A stretch of DNA of 64,000 bases from Bacillus sp. RO3 (GCF_012911895.1 NZ_JAAXCV010000026.1:126501-190500), one strand, 5' to 3'. Shown: positions 52,356 to 61,220, numbered from the stretch's first letter. Made by a program: numbers and translations. The notes: a model not told the origin generated them from the sequence alone.

Positions 52356-52561
52356 ATTGGAATGCTTATCTCTGTATCCGGTTTTCAGAACACAGCCTCT
52401 TTGAAATGATTCACAGGTGTTGGAAGTGTAAAAAAATTATAAGAAGAAATATGTAAATTTATGTTAATCTAGTAATAGAGGTAAACACCTCATATTCCGT
52501 TATACGGAATAAATCTAGAACGATATTATCTTCTATATATATGAAACAGGGAGTGATGAAA

Positions 52562-52909
52562 GTGAAATACCTTTTTGATTTTATTCTGGCACTATCTTTG
52601 AATGGCATTTCCTATTTCGTTGCGAGCTTACTTCTTGGAAATGAATTAACTCTTGGGCAGGCCATTTTCATCGGTATTTCTGTTGTTTCATTAGGGGCGT
52701 TGACTGAGGCACTGGGAGGTCCGATGTGGTTAATCGTCCTTATCCCATTTCCTGTTGGAATGGGTTTGCTTTTCTCATTTCTTAGCGTATCTGTTCCACT
52801 ATGGTTCCTGACATATATCACCACTCTTGCCATATACACCGTTATACATATACCCATGAGTTATTTTTTCCAATTCCATTCTTTAATCCCTGCTTGGAAA
52901 CTTTCTTAA
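52562..52909 (+). CDS. Small polytopic membrane protein
   Basis: 115 residues with four predicted helices (FDFILALSLNGISYFVASLL, AIFIGISVVSLGAL, WLIVLIPFPVGMGLLFSFL, LTYITTLAIYTVI). GTG 52562 is eight bases from GGGAG; ATG 52556 is closer than usual. Family not recognised. The 5' leader has two small hairpins (GAGGT/ACCTC and ATTCCGT/ACGGAAT, 52480-52509). Confidence 0.6.
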   Translation: MKYLFDFILALSLNGISYFVASLLLGNELTLGQAIFIGISVVSLGALTEALGGPMWLIVLIPFPVGMGLLFSFLSVSVPLWFLTYITTLAIYTVIHIPMSYFFQFHSLIPAWKLS

Positions 52910-52934
52910 ATACATCGTAAGTTAACCAAATAAG

Positions 52935-52977
52935 AAAAGGATAATGGCTCAGAGTGATTGTGAGCCTTTACCCTTTT
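52935..52977 (+). terminator. Terminator hairpin
   Basis: AAAAGG-TGGCTCA and TGAGCC-CCCTTTT arms with internal mismatches. Confidence 0.6.
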
Positions 52978-53072
52978 GGTTTCATGAGATCGTTCAATGT
53001 TATGTAGGATGTTACTTTATGCTCCCCATTCGATCATTTCATTAGCACTGTCAAATTTCCCCACAGACACTC

Positions 53073-53852
53073 CTACTTTCCCAAAAATCCCCCTTCGGAT
53101 TTGATCAGCTGTCCCGTAATCCATTCCGAATCTTCACTGGCGAGGAACTTGATCAGCTTTGCGGCATCTTCCGGCTTCCCAATACGCCCTGTAGGAAATA
53201 GAGGGAGTAGATGATCCCGGATCTCTTCATTGATCCAGCCTGAATCGGTTGGACCCGGATCAACGGCATTCACCGTGATGCCGATTGGCGCGAGGCCGAC
53301 GGATAATGGTTCCGTGACGGCGATCAGCATGCCTTTCGATGCGATGTAGGCGAGATTATTGGGATCGGGTCCCTTGGATACCATATGGATGATCCTGCCG
53401 CCCTTTCCTTGAGGGAAGGCCTTCCCGAACCTTCTCGCAAACTCCATTGTCAGCATCAGTGTTCCGCTGTTGTTCACTTGATAATGCTGATCAAGGATCT
53501 CTTTCGTCAATGTATGAAAATTGGACGGGGATTCAAATGTGGCGTTGTTCACTAAGATGGACGGAGAACCCAATATTTCTTCCACTCGATCCATCAAGAG
53601 GTCCGGTGAGGCTTCATCACTCAAATCCACTTCCAAATGGGCGGCACGGACCCCCATGCTGATTAATTCTCCACACAGCCTATCCGGAAACCCTCGTTCC
53701 GCCCCGTTCCCACTCTCTTCATCAAAAGGAGACCAGTGGGTGAAGAAGATATCCGCTCCTGCTCCGGCAAGGGAACGGCAAATCGCTGCCCCGATTCCTT
53801 CCCACCGGCTTGTCCCTGTTACAATGGCTATTTTCCCTTTTAAATTTGTCAT
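53073..53852 (-). CDS. Short-chain dehydrogenase/reductase
   Basis: 259 residues from ATG 53852, eight bases behind GGAGG. Classical SDR: cofactor loop TGTSRWEGIGAAIC, NNATF, and active-site region YIASKGML with the catalytic Tyr-x-x-x-Lys. The usual Ser before it appears in MVSKGPDP. The insertion HWSPFDEESGNGAER after strand 2 is found in a FabG-like subgroup. The C-terminal SDSGWINEEIRDHL and GQLIKSEGGF are typical. Substrate unknown. The VOC gene lies 21 bases upstream, probably in one transcript. Confidence 0.88.
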   Translation of the reverse strand: MTNLKGKIAIVTGTSRWEGIGAAICRSLAGAGADIFFTHWSPFDEESGNGAERGFPDRLCGELISMGVRAAHLEVDLSDEASPDLLMDRVEEILGSPSILVNNATFESPSNFHTLTKEILDQHYQVNNSGTLMLTMEFARRFGKAFPQGKGGRIIHMVSKGPDPNNLAYIASKGMLIAVTEPLSVGLAPIGITVNAVDPGPTDSGWINEEIRDHLLPLFPTGRIGKPEDAAKLIKFLASEDSEWITGQLIKSEGGFLGK

Positions 53853-53873
53853 TTCATTTACCTCCATGGCAGA

Positions 53874-54254
53874 TCACAAATTTTCGTAAATTTCAATCAG
53901 AGTCCCCTCACGATCCCGGAAATGGGCGACCTTTAATCCCCAGTCGACCTTCTCCATGGGGAGGGTGATAAACGTCACCATTCCCTTCAATTTTTCATAC
54001 GTTTCTTCCACGTTTTCCACTTTAAGGACGAGGGCGAACCGGTCCGTCCGCCGAGGTTCGGAAAAGGTCTCCTGGTCAAGGGCATCCGCCATCCGTTTCC
54101 TGTCGAATATCCCCAATTCCATATGACCGACCTTGAATTGGCCGTACGAAGACGTTTCATCTCCCCAGGAGACCTCAAAGCCGAGGACATCCCGGTAAAA
54201 GAGGAAACACTCCTTATAGTCATTCACCAGTAATCTAGTATGTGTGAGTTCGAT
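53874..54254 (-). CDS. VOC-superfamily (glyoxalase/bleomycin-resistance-like) protein, unusual start
   Basis: About 126 residues forming one VOC half-domain pair (FYRDVLGFEVSWGDE ... DRFALVLKVENVEETYEKL ... FRDREGTLIEIYE). The family N-terminus TRLLVNDYKEC is encoded upstream of the first GTG (54227), so translation must begin earlier. The only codons before it are ATC (54254, eight bases after GGGAGG) and ATT (54260). A TTG at 54259 is in another frame. Either ATC initiates or one base is missing from an A-run. I give the ATC. The SDR gene follows. Confidence 0.7.
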   Translation of the reverse strand: MELTHTRLLVNDYKECFLFYRDVLGFEVSWGDETSSYGQFKVGHMELGIFDRKRMADALDQETFSEPRRTDRFALVLKVENVEETYEKLKGMVTFITLPMEKVDWGLKVAHFRDREGTLIEIYENL

Positions 54255-54373
54255 TTCAATCCCCTCCCTGTTTACCTCAATTCTAATAGACTAATAGGAT
54301 ATAGTAGAGCCCGCTGGCCAGGGAAAAACGATAATGGATCAATGCCAATTCCATGCCCTGACCATTTTGAACC

Positions 54374-54559
54374 TCACTGCCCCGTCCCATTCCCAGAGTC
54401 CCGGCCGCCTCCCATTGTGTAGTTACGGTCCTCTCCAGGCCTGGCACCAGGATTTATCCCCTGCACATGTTGATTGCTCCGTCTCTTCTTTCGTCGAAGA
54501 TCAATCAGTAAAGAAAAGAGTAAAATCCCTGCAATCATGATCACAAACCACCACATCAT
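54374..54559 (-). CDS. Small single-span membrane protein
   Basis: 61 residues; one N-terminal span (WWFVIMIAGILLFSLLIDL), then a basic RRKKRR stretch and a Gly-rich polar tail. AGGGGTGATGA precedes the double ATG. Family not recognised. Confidence 0.6.
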   Translation of the reverse strand: MMWWFVIMIAGILLFSLLIDLRRKKRRSNQHVQGINPGARPGEDRNYTMGGGRDSGNGTGQ

Positions 54560-54645
54560 TCATCACCCCTTCTACAGTGTATGATCTGCCGTTCGTTTGA
54601 TCACCTGATTCACCTTGTAGATCTTTACTAACAACCCTCCTTTAT

Positions 54646-55077
54646 TTAAAATTCGATGTAGAATGGATGGGCTGAATCATCCAGACAATACTCGATCCGT
54701 TCCCTGAAATTCTTCCAGGTCACCATTTCCAACGCTTGTTCTATGGGAAAGAATCCGACTTCCAGGCTTTCTGAAGAAGTTGTCGGCTGTCCTCCAATCG
54801 CTTTAGCTAAAAACAGGGTGTTACAAATAGATCGATTTACATTCTGGAATACACCGCAAAATTTCACTACTTCGATGTCGATTCCGCTTTCTTCCTTCGT
54901 CTCCCTTATAGCTGCTTCTTTCAGGGATTCTCCTTCCTCCACCTGCCCTCCAGGCATTTCCCAGCCTCTGCGTGGACCTTTTATCAACAACATTTCCTTG
55001 TGGTCATTGATCACCACCGTCGCTGCCGAAACAATATGTTTAGGCGGTACATACACACTTTTTTCTTGAGATAGCAT
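54646..55077 (-). CDS. Nudix hydrolase
   Basis: 143 residues from ATG 55077, seven bases behind GGAGG. The Nudix box is complete and matches the GX5EX7REUXEEXGU pattern (GGQVEEGESLKEAAIRETKE, then ESGI, about residues 52-75). ADP-ribose, nucleotide or cap-like substrates are all possible. A single gene; no neighbour points to a substrate. Confidence 0.9.
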   Translation of the reverse strand: MLSQEKSVYVPPKHIVSAATVVINDHKEMLLIKGPRRGWEMPGGQVEEGESLKEAAIRETKEESGIDIEVVKFCGVFQNVNRSICNTLFLAKAIGGQPTTSSESLEVGFFPIEQALEMVTWKNFRERIEYCLDDSAHPFYIEF

Positions 55078-55292
55078 ACACATTCCTCCGATTGGTTTGT
55101 ACAATTCACCCATGTCTATGAAGAGAATTACCAACTATTTTACCATAATATTCTAAAAATTAACTCAAAAAATGGATGAAAGGTGTGTCTCTTACCCCCA
55201 CCTATCATCCAAACCAATCCCTTATCATACGCTGCAAAGGCCTTGAACACCTCTTGGTGAAAAAGGCCGGATAACCTTCACATCTCAGGAAA

Positions 55293-55676
55293 TCATGGGG
55301 CCTTCACAAGTTCCAATAATTCTTCCATACTACCTGAACATATTTCCACCTCGGGTAAATGATAAAAGGTGGTGGTACTGGCGAAATCATGTACTTCATT
55401 ATCCGGTGAATAAAGGATTACCCGTTTGTCGAGGGCGATGGCCATCCCCAATTCAACATGACTTCCTTTCCCACCTGGTAGCAGGACGATGACAATATCG
55501 GAATGAATGATTCCGTCCTTTTCTTTTAGTCCTATGTATCTCAGATCCTCAAATGTCGAAGCTCGTTCATTAACCGTCCAATCATATGTATGGATGTGTC
55601 CTTCCATTTTTAACGCTTCACTTACGTAGCGTACTCTATCCTTATTACTGAAGCCGGAAGCAATATAAAAATTCAT
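55293..55676 (-). CDS. Nucleoside 2-deoxyribosyltransferase-like protein
   Basis: 127 residues. The FYIASGF start, DIVIVLLPGGKGSHVELGMA and KRVILYSPD are the fold signature of the Nuc_deoxyrib_tr family, with the catalytic Glu in HVELG. Small Bacillus members of this group are of unknown substrate. AAAAGGGGG lies before the ATG. Confidence 0.75.
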   Translation of the reverse strand: MNFYIASGFSNKDRVRYVSEALKMEGHIHTYDWTVNERASTFEDLRYIGLKEKDGIIHSDIVIVLLPGGKGSHVELGMAIALDKRVILYSPDNEVHDFASTTTFYHLPEVEICSGSMEELLELVKAP

Positions 55677-55811
55677 CTATATCCCCCTTTTGCCTATTTT
55701 CAACGCCTGGACTCCATGTGCCCGGCTGCCCCCTCCAGGCATCCTGCTGATGCTTGTCATTCAAACCCTATATTAACATAAATTCCCTCTTACCCTTATT
55801 AATTCATTTGC

Positions 55812-55826
55812 AAGGTCCGTCCCTCT
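55812..55826. repeat. Half copy of the GGGACGGACCT element
   Basis: AAGGTCCGTCCCTCT with no partner arm within 100 bases. Confidence 0.5.
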
Positions 55827-55917
55827 CCTTTTCGATGTGCTCTCCATCGTTTCGTGATGGCGGTTTCGGGGAATAGATGGTTATGCTTCTTAGACTGACA
55901 CGGGAGGAGGAATGTGA

Positions 55918-56037
55918 ATGATTGGCGAGACAGCTAATGTGTTATTTCTAGGGATTCCCATGTCGATCATTTTGATATTGATTATCGCGACGATCCTTTT
56001 CTTCAGGAGAAAATCCAGGAAGGATAGGCGTTTTTAA
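55918..56037 (+). CDS. Very small single-span membrane protein
   Basis: 39 residues, MIGETANVLFLGIPMSIILI followed by LIIATILFF and a basic end RRKSRKDRRF. GGAGGAGGAATGTGA gives a strong ribosome site, and a good terminator follows the stop by 24 bases, so it looks like a real transcription unit. Family not recognised. Confidence 0.6.
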   Translation: MIGETANVLFLGIPMSIILILIIATILFFRRKSRKDRRF

Positions 56038-56055
56038 GTTGAAACGATAAAATAA

Positions 56056-56105
56056 AAAGGAAGCGGTAGTGTCAGTGAAAACTGACACTACCGCTTCTCT
56101 TTTTA
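56056..56105. terminator. Bidirectional terminator
   Basis: AAGCGGTAGTGTCAGT and its exact complement around GAAA, T-runs on both sides. Confidence 0.9.
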
Positions 56106-56121
56106 TGCTGGCATTAACAGC

Positions 56122-56622
56122 CTACGGCAACAGCACTTCATCAATGACGTGAATCACACCATTGGAAGCCTCGATGTCTGCCTGAACGACATTTGCATTG
56201 TTTACACGAACGGGATCAAGGGAGATATCCACGGTTTTCTTCGCAAGGGTTTCAGCCTTCATGCCATCTTTCAAATCCGTTGAAAGGACTTTCCCAGACA
56301 CTACGTGGTACAGAAGAATGTCCTTCAAGTCTTCCCTCGCTAATAATTCTTCTGCAGTGATCCCCAGTTTCTTCAAGAGCTTTTCAAAAGCCGCATCGGT
56401 TGGAGCAAATACCGTAAAGGGCCCTTCCCCTTTCAGAGTATCAACCAAACCTGCTTTCTCCAAAGCTGCTGCAAGGGTTTTGAATTGGCCTGCCTCTACC
56501 GCCGTATCAACGATATCCTTTTTGCCTGCAGGTGCCTGACCGTCTTCAGCAGCCCCTGCCCCACTTGAAACGGACAGGAACATCATGAGTGCCATCAAGA
56601 TGAATCCAACTGTTTTTTTCAT
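56122..56622 (-). CDS. Secreted fasciclin (FAS1) domain protein
   Basis: 166 residues. Signal peptide 1-24 ([16 protein letters not shown]), then one FAS1 domain: [20 protein letters not shown], the [14 protein letters not shown] box and the YHVVSGKV box, ending [13 protein letters not shown] cell-surface adhesion role is usual for the family. AGGAGG precedes the ATG. Confidence 0.92.
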   Translation of the reverse strand: MKKTVGFILMALMMFLSVSSGAGAAEDGQAPAGKKDIVDTAVEAGQFKTLAAALEKAGLVDTLKGEGPFTVFAPTDAAFEKLLKKLGITAEELLAREDLKDILLYHVVSGKVLSTDLKDGMKAETLAKKTVDISLDPVRVNNANVVQADIEASNGVIHVIDEVLLP

Positions 56623-56730
56623 CGTCCTACCTCCTGAAATTAGTATGTAAACTGGTGTTTACTCAAAAGGTAGTATGTGTTGTATAAGCAGGATTATCCA
56701 TTTTTGGATAAGGTTTTTGTCTTTCATTAT

Positions 56731-56973
56731 TTACATCGAACGGTGAATGGCTTCATTCGCTTTATGGGCAGCTTCATTCGGAACATATAGTTGATACGTG
56801 GTGGCGAACCCATATCCTCCGCCTTCCCCGCCTCCAGAACTGATCGTTTTGGTTTGATGTTTGATCCCACTATTCACCAGCCTTCCTTTGATTGTGGAGT
56901 ATTCCCCGACATCTTGAGTGGAGTAAACCAGCTCCCACCTCATGAATAATCGCTTCAATATGTTTTCAAACAT
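56731..56973 (-). CDS. DUF2007-like small protein
   Basis: 80 residues from ATG 56973, eight bases after GGAGG. LVYSTQDVGEYSTIKGRLVN with a Gly-rich turn and YQLYVPNEAAHKANEAIH fits the ferredoxin-like DUF2007 fold, described as putative signal-transducing; function not known. Confidence 0.65.
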   Translation of the reverse strand: MFENILKRLFMRWELVYSTQDVGEYSTIKGRLVNSGIKHQTKTISSGGGEGGGYGFATTYQLYVPNEAAHKANEAIHRSM

Positions 56974-57022
56974 TTCCACCGCCTCCTCATCCCTCAATCA
57001 CGATTCAGAATCCCCCCTGACC

Positions 57023-57235
57023 TTATTGGACAGATCTTGTCTTTTCCTCATTCTTCTTTTTCTGGGCTTGCCAAGTGTAGATCATCCCTGTCACCCCTGC
57101 CGACATGCTTACCACAAAGCTCCACATCACATATCGCCATTCCCCTGTTATAAGTGCTACCCCAATAAAGAACACCAGCTGGCCCACCAGGGCAAACCAC
57201 GAGGCAATCCAGGCCAATGTAAGATTTTGTTTCAT
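57023..57235 (-). CDS. Small two-span membrane protein
   Basis: 70 residues from ATG 57235 after GGAGGGG. Helices LAWIASWFALVGQLVFFIGV and YVMWSFVVSMSAGVTGMIYT, polar Lys/Glu tail. Family not recognised. Confidence 0.6.
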   Translation of the reverse strand: MKQNLTLAWIASWFALVGQLVFFIGVALITGEWRYVMWSFVVSMSAGVTGMIYTWQAQKKKNEEKTRSVQ

Positions 57236-57355
57236 CTTTACCCCTCCGTTCTTATTACCAATTATTTCAAAGTGTTTCATCGAACTCAATCAATATTTTC
57301 AAAGTTTTAAAGCTTACACTCCCGTCACCATATATAATAGGAATGGGTGATCAAG

Positions 57356-58621
57356 ATGAAACGCATTCATTACAGTTGGATCATATTAACCATTTCCTTT
57401 TTTTCCATCATAGCAGCCGGGATTGTCCGTTCTTCGTCGGGCGTATTTATCGAGCCTTTCGAAGGTGAATTCGGATGGAATCGCTCCACCATTTCTCTTG
57501 CCTTTGACGTGGGCTTGTTTTTGTACGGGTTTTCAGGTCCTTTTATGGCAGCGTTGATCGAAGTGCTTGGATTGAAAAAGATGATGATCCTATCCATGGG
57601 AACGTTGGTTACAGGCGCTACCCTTACGCTTGCAATGGAAGAACCGTGGCAATTGATTCTGATTTGGGGAATCATCATCGGGCTTGGTTCCTCCCTGTTC
57701 TTAACGGTGCTGAGCCCGTATGTGGCAAATCGATGGTTCGTGAAACGGCGGGGTCTGGCAGTCGGGATTCTGACAGCAAGTACGGCCACGGGACAGCTGA
57801 TCCTGCTCCCCGTCCTGGCGGTATTGATTGAAGGTCATTCATGGCGCTGGGCTATGAACCTCATCATCATCCTGAGCGTCATCATGTTACTCATCATTGT
57901 GTTCTTTATGAAAGAATCTCCTAAAGAATTGGGCATATCCCCCTATGGAAGTGATGAAGGAACCGAAGAAAGCGGGGAAACCGGGAAGAAGAATCCCATC
58001 GTGTTGGCGTTCAACGGTCTTTTTCTTGCCGTTAAAGCCAAGGAGTTTTGGCTTCTCGCAGGAAGCTTTTTCATCTGCGGGTTATCAACGAGTGGATTGA
58101 TTGGGACGCATTTTGTTTCCTACTGCCTAAGCTACGGGATTCCTCTCGTTACTGCCGCTTCACTCCTTTCATTCATGGGCATATTCGACCTGGTCGGCAC
58201 CACCTTATCCGGATGGTTGTCGGACCGTTTCGATAATCGGTGGCTATTGTTTTGGTATTATGCCTTAAGAGGGGGATCCCTTGTGCTGCTTCCCTTTGCT
58301 CTGTCAGAAGGATCTTTGCCGCTACTCATTCTTTTCACTGTATTTTACGGACTGGATTGGATTGCCACGGTCCCTCCTACAGTCAACATCTCGAGGCAAA
58401 TCTTCGGAGTCGCCAAAAGCGGGATCATTTACGGCTGGATTTTCGCCGCTCATCAGGCTGGCGCTGCCGTTGCAGCATACGGAGGCGGAGTGATCTTCAA
58501 TCGAACCAACTCCTACACATCCGCCTTCCTCCTCGCAGGGGTATTCTGTATCCTCGCCAGCCTCTTTGTCATCATCATCAAAAAAGACGCAGGGGTGGAA
58601 AAAGAGGGACGAACCTCTTGA
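57356..58621 (+). CDS. MFS transporter, monocarboxylate/oxalate-like
   Basis: 421 residues, 12 predicted spans. The N-terminus (WIILTISFFSIIAAGIVRSS, GVFIEPFEGEFGW) and NRWFVKRRGLAVGI between helices 4 and 5 match the MCT/OxlT branch of MFS. ATG 57356 follows GGGTGATCAAG. The last six codons (KEGRTS) are encoded inside a dispersed palindrome, see findings. Substrate unknown, monocarboxylates likely. Confidence 0.85.
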   Translation: MKRIHYSWIILTISFFSIIAAGIVRSSSGVFIEPFEGEFGWNRSTISLAFDVGLFLYGFSGPFMAALIEVLGLKKMMILSMGTLVTGATLTLAMEEPWQLILIWGIIIGLGSSLFLTVLSPYVANRWFVKRRGLAVGILTASTATGQLILLPVLAVLIEGHSWRWAMNLIIILSVIMLLIIVFFMKESPKELGISPYGSDEGTEESGETGKKNPIVLAFNGLFLAVKAKEFWLLAGSFFICGLSTSGLIGTHFVSYCLSYGIPLVTAASLLSFMGIFDLVGTTLSGWLSDRFDNRWLLFWYYALRGGSLVLLPFALSEGSLPLLILFTVFYGLDWIATVPPTVNISRQIFGVAKSGIIYGWIFAAHQAGAAVAAYGGGVIFNRTNSYTSAFLLAGVFCILASLFVIIIKKDAGVEKEGRTS

Positions 58622-58655
58622 AGAACATCAGCAACCGGTTATGAGGTCCGTCCCT
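58605..58655. repeat. GGGACGGACCT palindrome, copy overlapping the MFS stop codon
   Basis: AGGGACGAACCTC (58605-58617) and GAGGTCCGTCCCT (58643-58655), one mismatch, 25-base loop. Confidence 0.75.
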
Positions 58656-58656
58656 G

Positions 58657-58700
58657 AAAAAGAAGCTCCTTCGTCATTTCCAAGGACGAAGGAGCTTTCT
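58657..58700. terminator. Bidirectional terminator
   Basis: AGAAGCTCCTTCGT and ACGAAGGAGCTTTCT arms, between convergent genes. Confidence 0.85.
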
Positions 58701-58705
58701 ATTTC

Positions 58706-58828
58706 TCATTTGTTCTTTCTTTCCTGGGCCTTGATGGATACTTTCTCAAGTCCGTTTTGGGCGAATTCTACATCAGACTTTGGCATCGCTTGATTGTTTT
58801 TAAGATCTTTGTTTTTCTGTTTAGACAT
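58706..58828 (-). CDS. Small hydrophilic protein
   Basis: 40 residues, MSKQKNKDLKNNQAMPKSDV continuing EFAQNGLEKVSIKAQERKNK. GGGGTGGTGAAAGA leads into the ATG. Composition (Lys, Asn, Gln) resembles minor spore proteins, but I recognise no family. Confidence 0.55.
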   Translation of the reverse strand: MSKQKNKDLKNNQAMPKSDVEFAQNGLEKVSIKAQERKNK

Positions 58829-58911
58829 TCTTTCACCACCCCATTTCGTTGTATTTATATCGTGCACAAGGAAGACCATAAATATGAAGGATCTACTATT
58901 TTTGTGTAAAC

Positions 58912-58940
58912 GAAAAAAGCCGACTCCAAAAGGAACCGAC
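58912..58940 (-). terminator. Terminator with G-U pairing
   Basis: Minus-strand GTCGGTTCC pairs with GGAGTCGGC only if G-U pairs are allowed, then TTTTTT. The DNA is not a true inverted repeat, so it can work on this strand only. Confidence 0.6.
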
Positions 58941-58961
58941 TTGTGATGCAGATGATCAATG

Positions 58962-59342
58962 TTAAAAAATCCCGTTCTCATTCGGTGAATCCTCTGGGAC
59001 TGCCTGTCCGACATCCCACAATTCAACGATGCGTTCACCCTGGAACCGGAAGAGATGGACAACGGCGAATCCCGGGTCCTCAGGATGCTGCCTGATATGT
59101 GAGTGAACGGCAACGGTATCTCCGTCTTCCATGGCATGCTTGACTTCCAGTATCTTGTCAGGGTTTTGACGTGCATCTTCTTCCATGGCTGTCATAAGTG
59201 ATTCCACATCACCTTGGAAATACGGGTTATGGTGAGTAAGTCCCGATCCCCCATGCTTCAAAAATGCTTCCCTCACTTTCCCTGAAGCGACAAGCTGCAG
59301 AAATGAGACTGCTTTTTCTTTGAGTCCTGTTAAACCTTCCAT
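58962..59342 (-). CDS. SnoaL-like / NTF2-fold protein
   Basis: 126 residues. FLKHGGSGLTHHNPYFQGDV and RIVELWDVGQAVPE are typical of the SnoaL-like polyketide-cyclase-type family in Bacillus. The His-rich pocket would bind a small ligand; function unknown. GAGAGGATGATCTAG precedes the ATG. Confidence 0.8.
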   Translation of the reverse strand: MEGLTGLKEKAVSFLQLVASGKVREAFLKHGGSGLTHHNPYFQGDVESLMTAMEEDARQNPDKILEVKHAMEDGDTVAVHSHIRQHPEDPGFAVVHLFRFQGERIVELWDVGQAVPEDSPNENGIF

Positions 59343-59448
59343 CTAGATCATCCTCTCCATTATCTATAGTTTCATTGTAAAGGAAAGAGATCGTTTAGAC
59401 GAGCACTATGACATATGGAAACAGACTTCCACCATTCATTGGGGTTGG

Positions 59449-59838
59449 TTACAAATCTCCTTGATCCACATTGAGTTCAATTAAATTCCCATCGGGATCG
59501 GCACAGAAAATTTGTGCAAAGCCGCTTTTGGAATAGGGTTTATCTAGAATCTCCACTTCGTTTTCTTTTAACCATTTGAGAGTATCGTAATAATCTTCCA
59601 CCCTGAGGGCAAAGTGTCCTTCCCGGCTGGATAAGCTTTTATCCTGACGGATGGTTTGGGAGGAAGGATCGACAATCAGGTGGAGCTGCTGCCCCCCTAT
59701 TTCATACCAGGCACCGGGGAAATCAAAATCAGGCCGCTGTATTTCTGTTAAGCATAGTGTTTTACCGTAAAACTGTTTGGCCTTCTCCAAATCCGTAACC
59801 GTAAGACTTACATGATGCAGACTTTTATACGCAATCAC
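59449..59838 (-). CDS. VOC-superfamily dioxygenase/glyoxalase-like protein
   Basis: 129 residues from GTG 59838 after AAGGGA. Complete VOC fold: LHHVSLTVTDLEKAKQFYGK, then GGQQLHLIV, REGHFALRVEDYYDTLKWLK and FCADPDGNLIELN. Metal ligands H (LHHV), H (GHFAL) and E (IELN) are all in place, so a metal-dependent enzyme or fosfomycin-type protein is possible. Confidence 0.85.
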   Translation of the reverse strand: MIAYKSLHHVSLTVTDLEKAKQFYGKTLCLTEIQRPDFDFPGAWYEIGGQQLHLIVDPSSQTIRQDKSLSSREGHFALRVEDYYDTLKWLKENEVEILDKPYSKSGFAQIFCADPDGNLIELNVDQGDL

Positions 59839-59883
59839 AACGTCCCTTCTTTCTTTTCCTTTTTCTAAAATGGAACCAGCCCT

Positions 59884-60591
59884 CTATACCGTCATCTTCC
59901 AGCTCGACATGGAGAGCCATCGCTCCTTCTCTTTATAATCAGGATCGATCTTCCCTACAAGCCGCCAGAAGGATCGATCGTGATTAAGGTGAACCATGTG
60001 ACACATTTCGTGGATGACGACGTAGTCGATGACGTCCCTTGGAGCCATGGCGAGCTTCCAGTTAAAAGTCAATTGCCGCCTGGCATCACATGTGCCCCAA
60101 GTTGTCTTGCTGTCAGAAATGCGTATGGACCTGGGTTTCATTTTAAAGTGCTGTTGATGGCTGGTGATGCTTTTTTCCACCAGAGTTTTACACTGCTGAT
60201 AGTAATAACGTTTCAACGCCTGTTTAATCCGGTCATCATCGGGCTCTTTCACATGAATATGCAGGGTATCACCGGTAAAGGCGACATAGTCCTGCCCGGT
60301 CCCAGGGTCATGATGGACTTCGATGGGATAGCTTTTCCCTAGATATAAAAAAGGCTCACCCTGGGCATAGCTCTTTATCTGCGGACCCTCGAGACGGTCC
60401 TTTCTTTCCTGGGATTTCTCCAGAATCAGTTCCCATTTGTCCTCAAGTAAACGAAAGACGGCCTCATCCTGTGTACCTTTCGGTGCATGGACCTCAATCT
60501 GCCCGAAGCTGTCGAGATAAATGCCGATGGACGTTCGATTCTTATATGTGATGTTGAAATGTATCGTCTCACCTGAGTACGTATGCTTCAT
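59884..60591 (-). CDS. YgjP/DUF45-family SprT-like metallopeptidase
   Basis: 235 residues. The zinc site HEMCHMVHLNHDRSFW (HExxH plus a third His) is preceded by WGTCDARRQLTFNWKL, the family marker. These proteins are often associated with type I restriction systems or stand alone; none is adjacent here. GGGGATAACCGCC precedes the ATG. It lies five bases after the DUF1456 gene and is likely cotranscribed. Confidence 0.85.
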   Translation of the reverse strand: MKHTYSGETIHFNITYKNRTSIGIYLDSFGQIEVHAPKGTQDEAVFRLLEDKWELILEKSQERKDRLEGPQIKSYAQGEPFLYLGKSYPIEVHHDPGTGQDYVAFTGDTLHIHVKEPDDDRIKQALKRYYYQQCKTLVEKSITSHQQHFKMKPRSIRISDSKTTWGTCDARRQLTFNWKLAMAPRDVIDYVVIHEMCHMVHLNHDRSFWRLVGKIDPDYKEKERWLSMSSWKMTV

Positions 60592-60596
60592 GGCGG

Positions 60597-61109
60597 TTAT
60601 CCCCTGTATCGGACGGCTAATCCTTTTAAGAAATTACGGGCATAGCGATCTCCGCACACTTTATAATTTTTATGTCCTTCCCTTCTTAGGAGCCCGCCAA
60701 GCTCCCCTTTAGTGATGGTCACTCCAGCATCATCAAGGATCTCGATCATGTCCTCACTTGTTAAAGAAAGAGCAATCTTCACTTTCTTAAGCAGAAGATT
60801 ATTCGCATGTTCATAGGTCAATTCCTGTCGTACCGGCTGACCCGGCCCTGGATCTTTCTTCCCTCTTTTGAAGGTGATAAATCCATTTAAGAAGGATTCA
60901 TACATCTCGTCATCACAAGGAATCTGATTGTCATCCTCCTCGTTCTCTTCCCCTGAGTCATCGTTGTATGGCGTTTTGGTCAGGACCTTTACTACTTCTT
61001 CCTTCGACAGGTCGAAGCCGCCGAGTTTGAAGATCTCCACCATTTCCGTATTCTTGATATCCAATGCGTACCGCAGTCGAATCAATAGATCATTGTTATC
61101 TAAATTCAT
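60597..61109 (-). CDS. DUF1456 (YehS-like) protein
   Basis: 170 residues from ATG 61109 after AGGAGG. Two tandem DUF1456 repeats: NNDLLIRLRYALDIKNTEMV and ANNLLLKKVKIALSLTSEDM, each followed by a FLNG or FLKG motif. Acidic linker (DSGEENEEDD) between. Function unknown. Confidence 0.87.
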   Translation of the reverse strand: MNLDNNDLLIRLRYALDIKNTEMVEIFKLGGFDLSKEEVVKVLTKTPYNDDSGEENEEDDNQIPCDDEMYESFLNGFITFKRGKKDPGPGQPVRQELTYEHANNLLLKKVKIALSLTSEDMIEILDDAGVTITKGELGGLLRREGHKNYKVCGDRYARNFLKGLAVRYRG

Positions 61110-61220
61110 ATGTGAACCTCCTGAATGATTACGTATCATTAAATCACTAGCTTACCATTTCCACAGCGTAAAAAGAAGCTTTCCGGTCATGACAACCTGT
61201 TAATCGTCAGACTCCATAAA

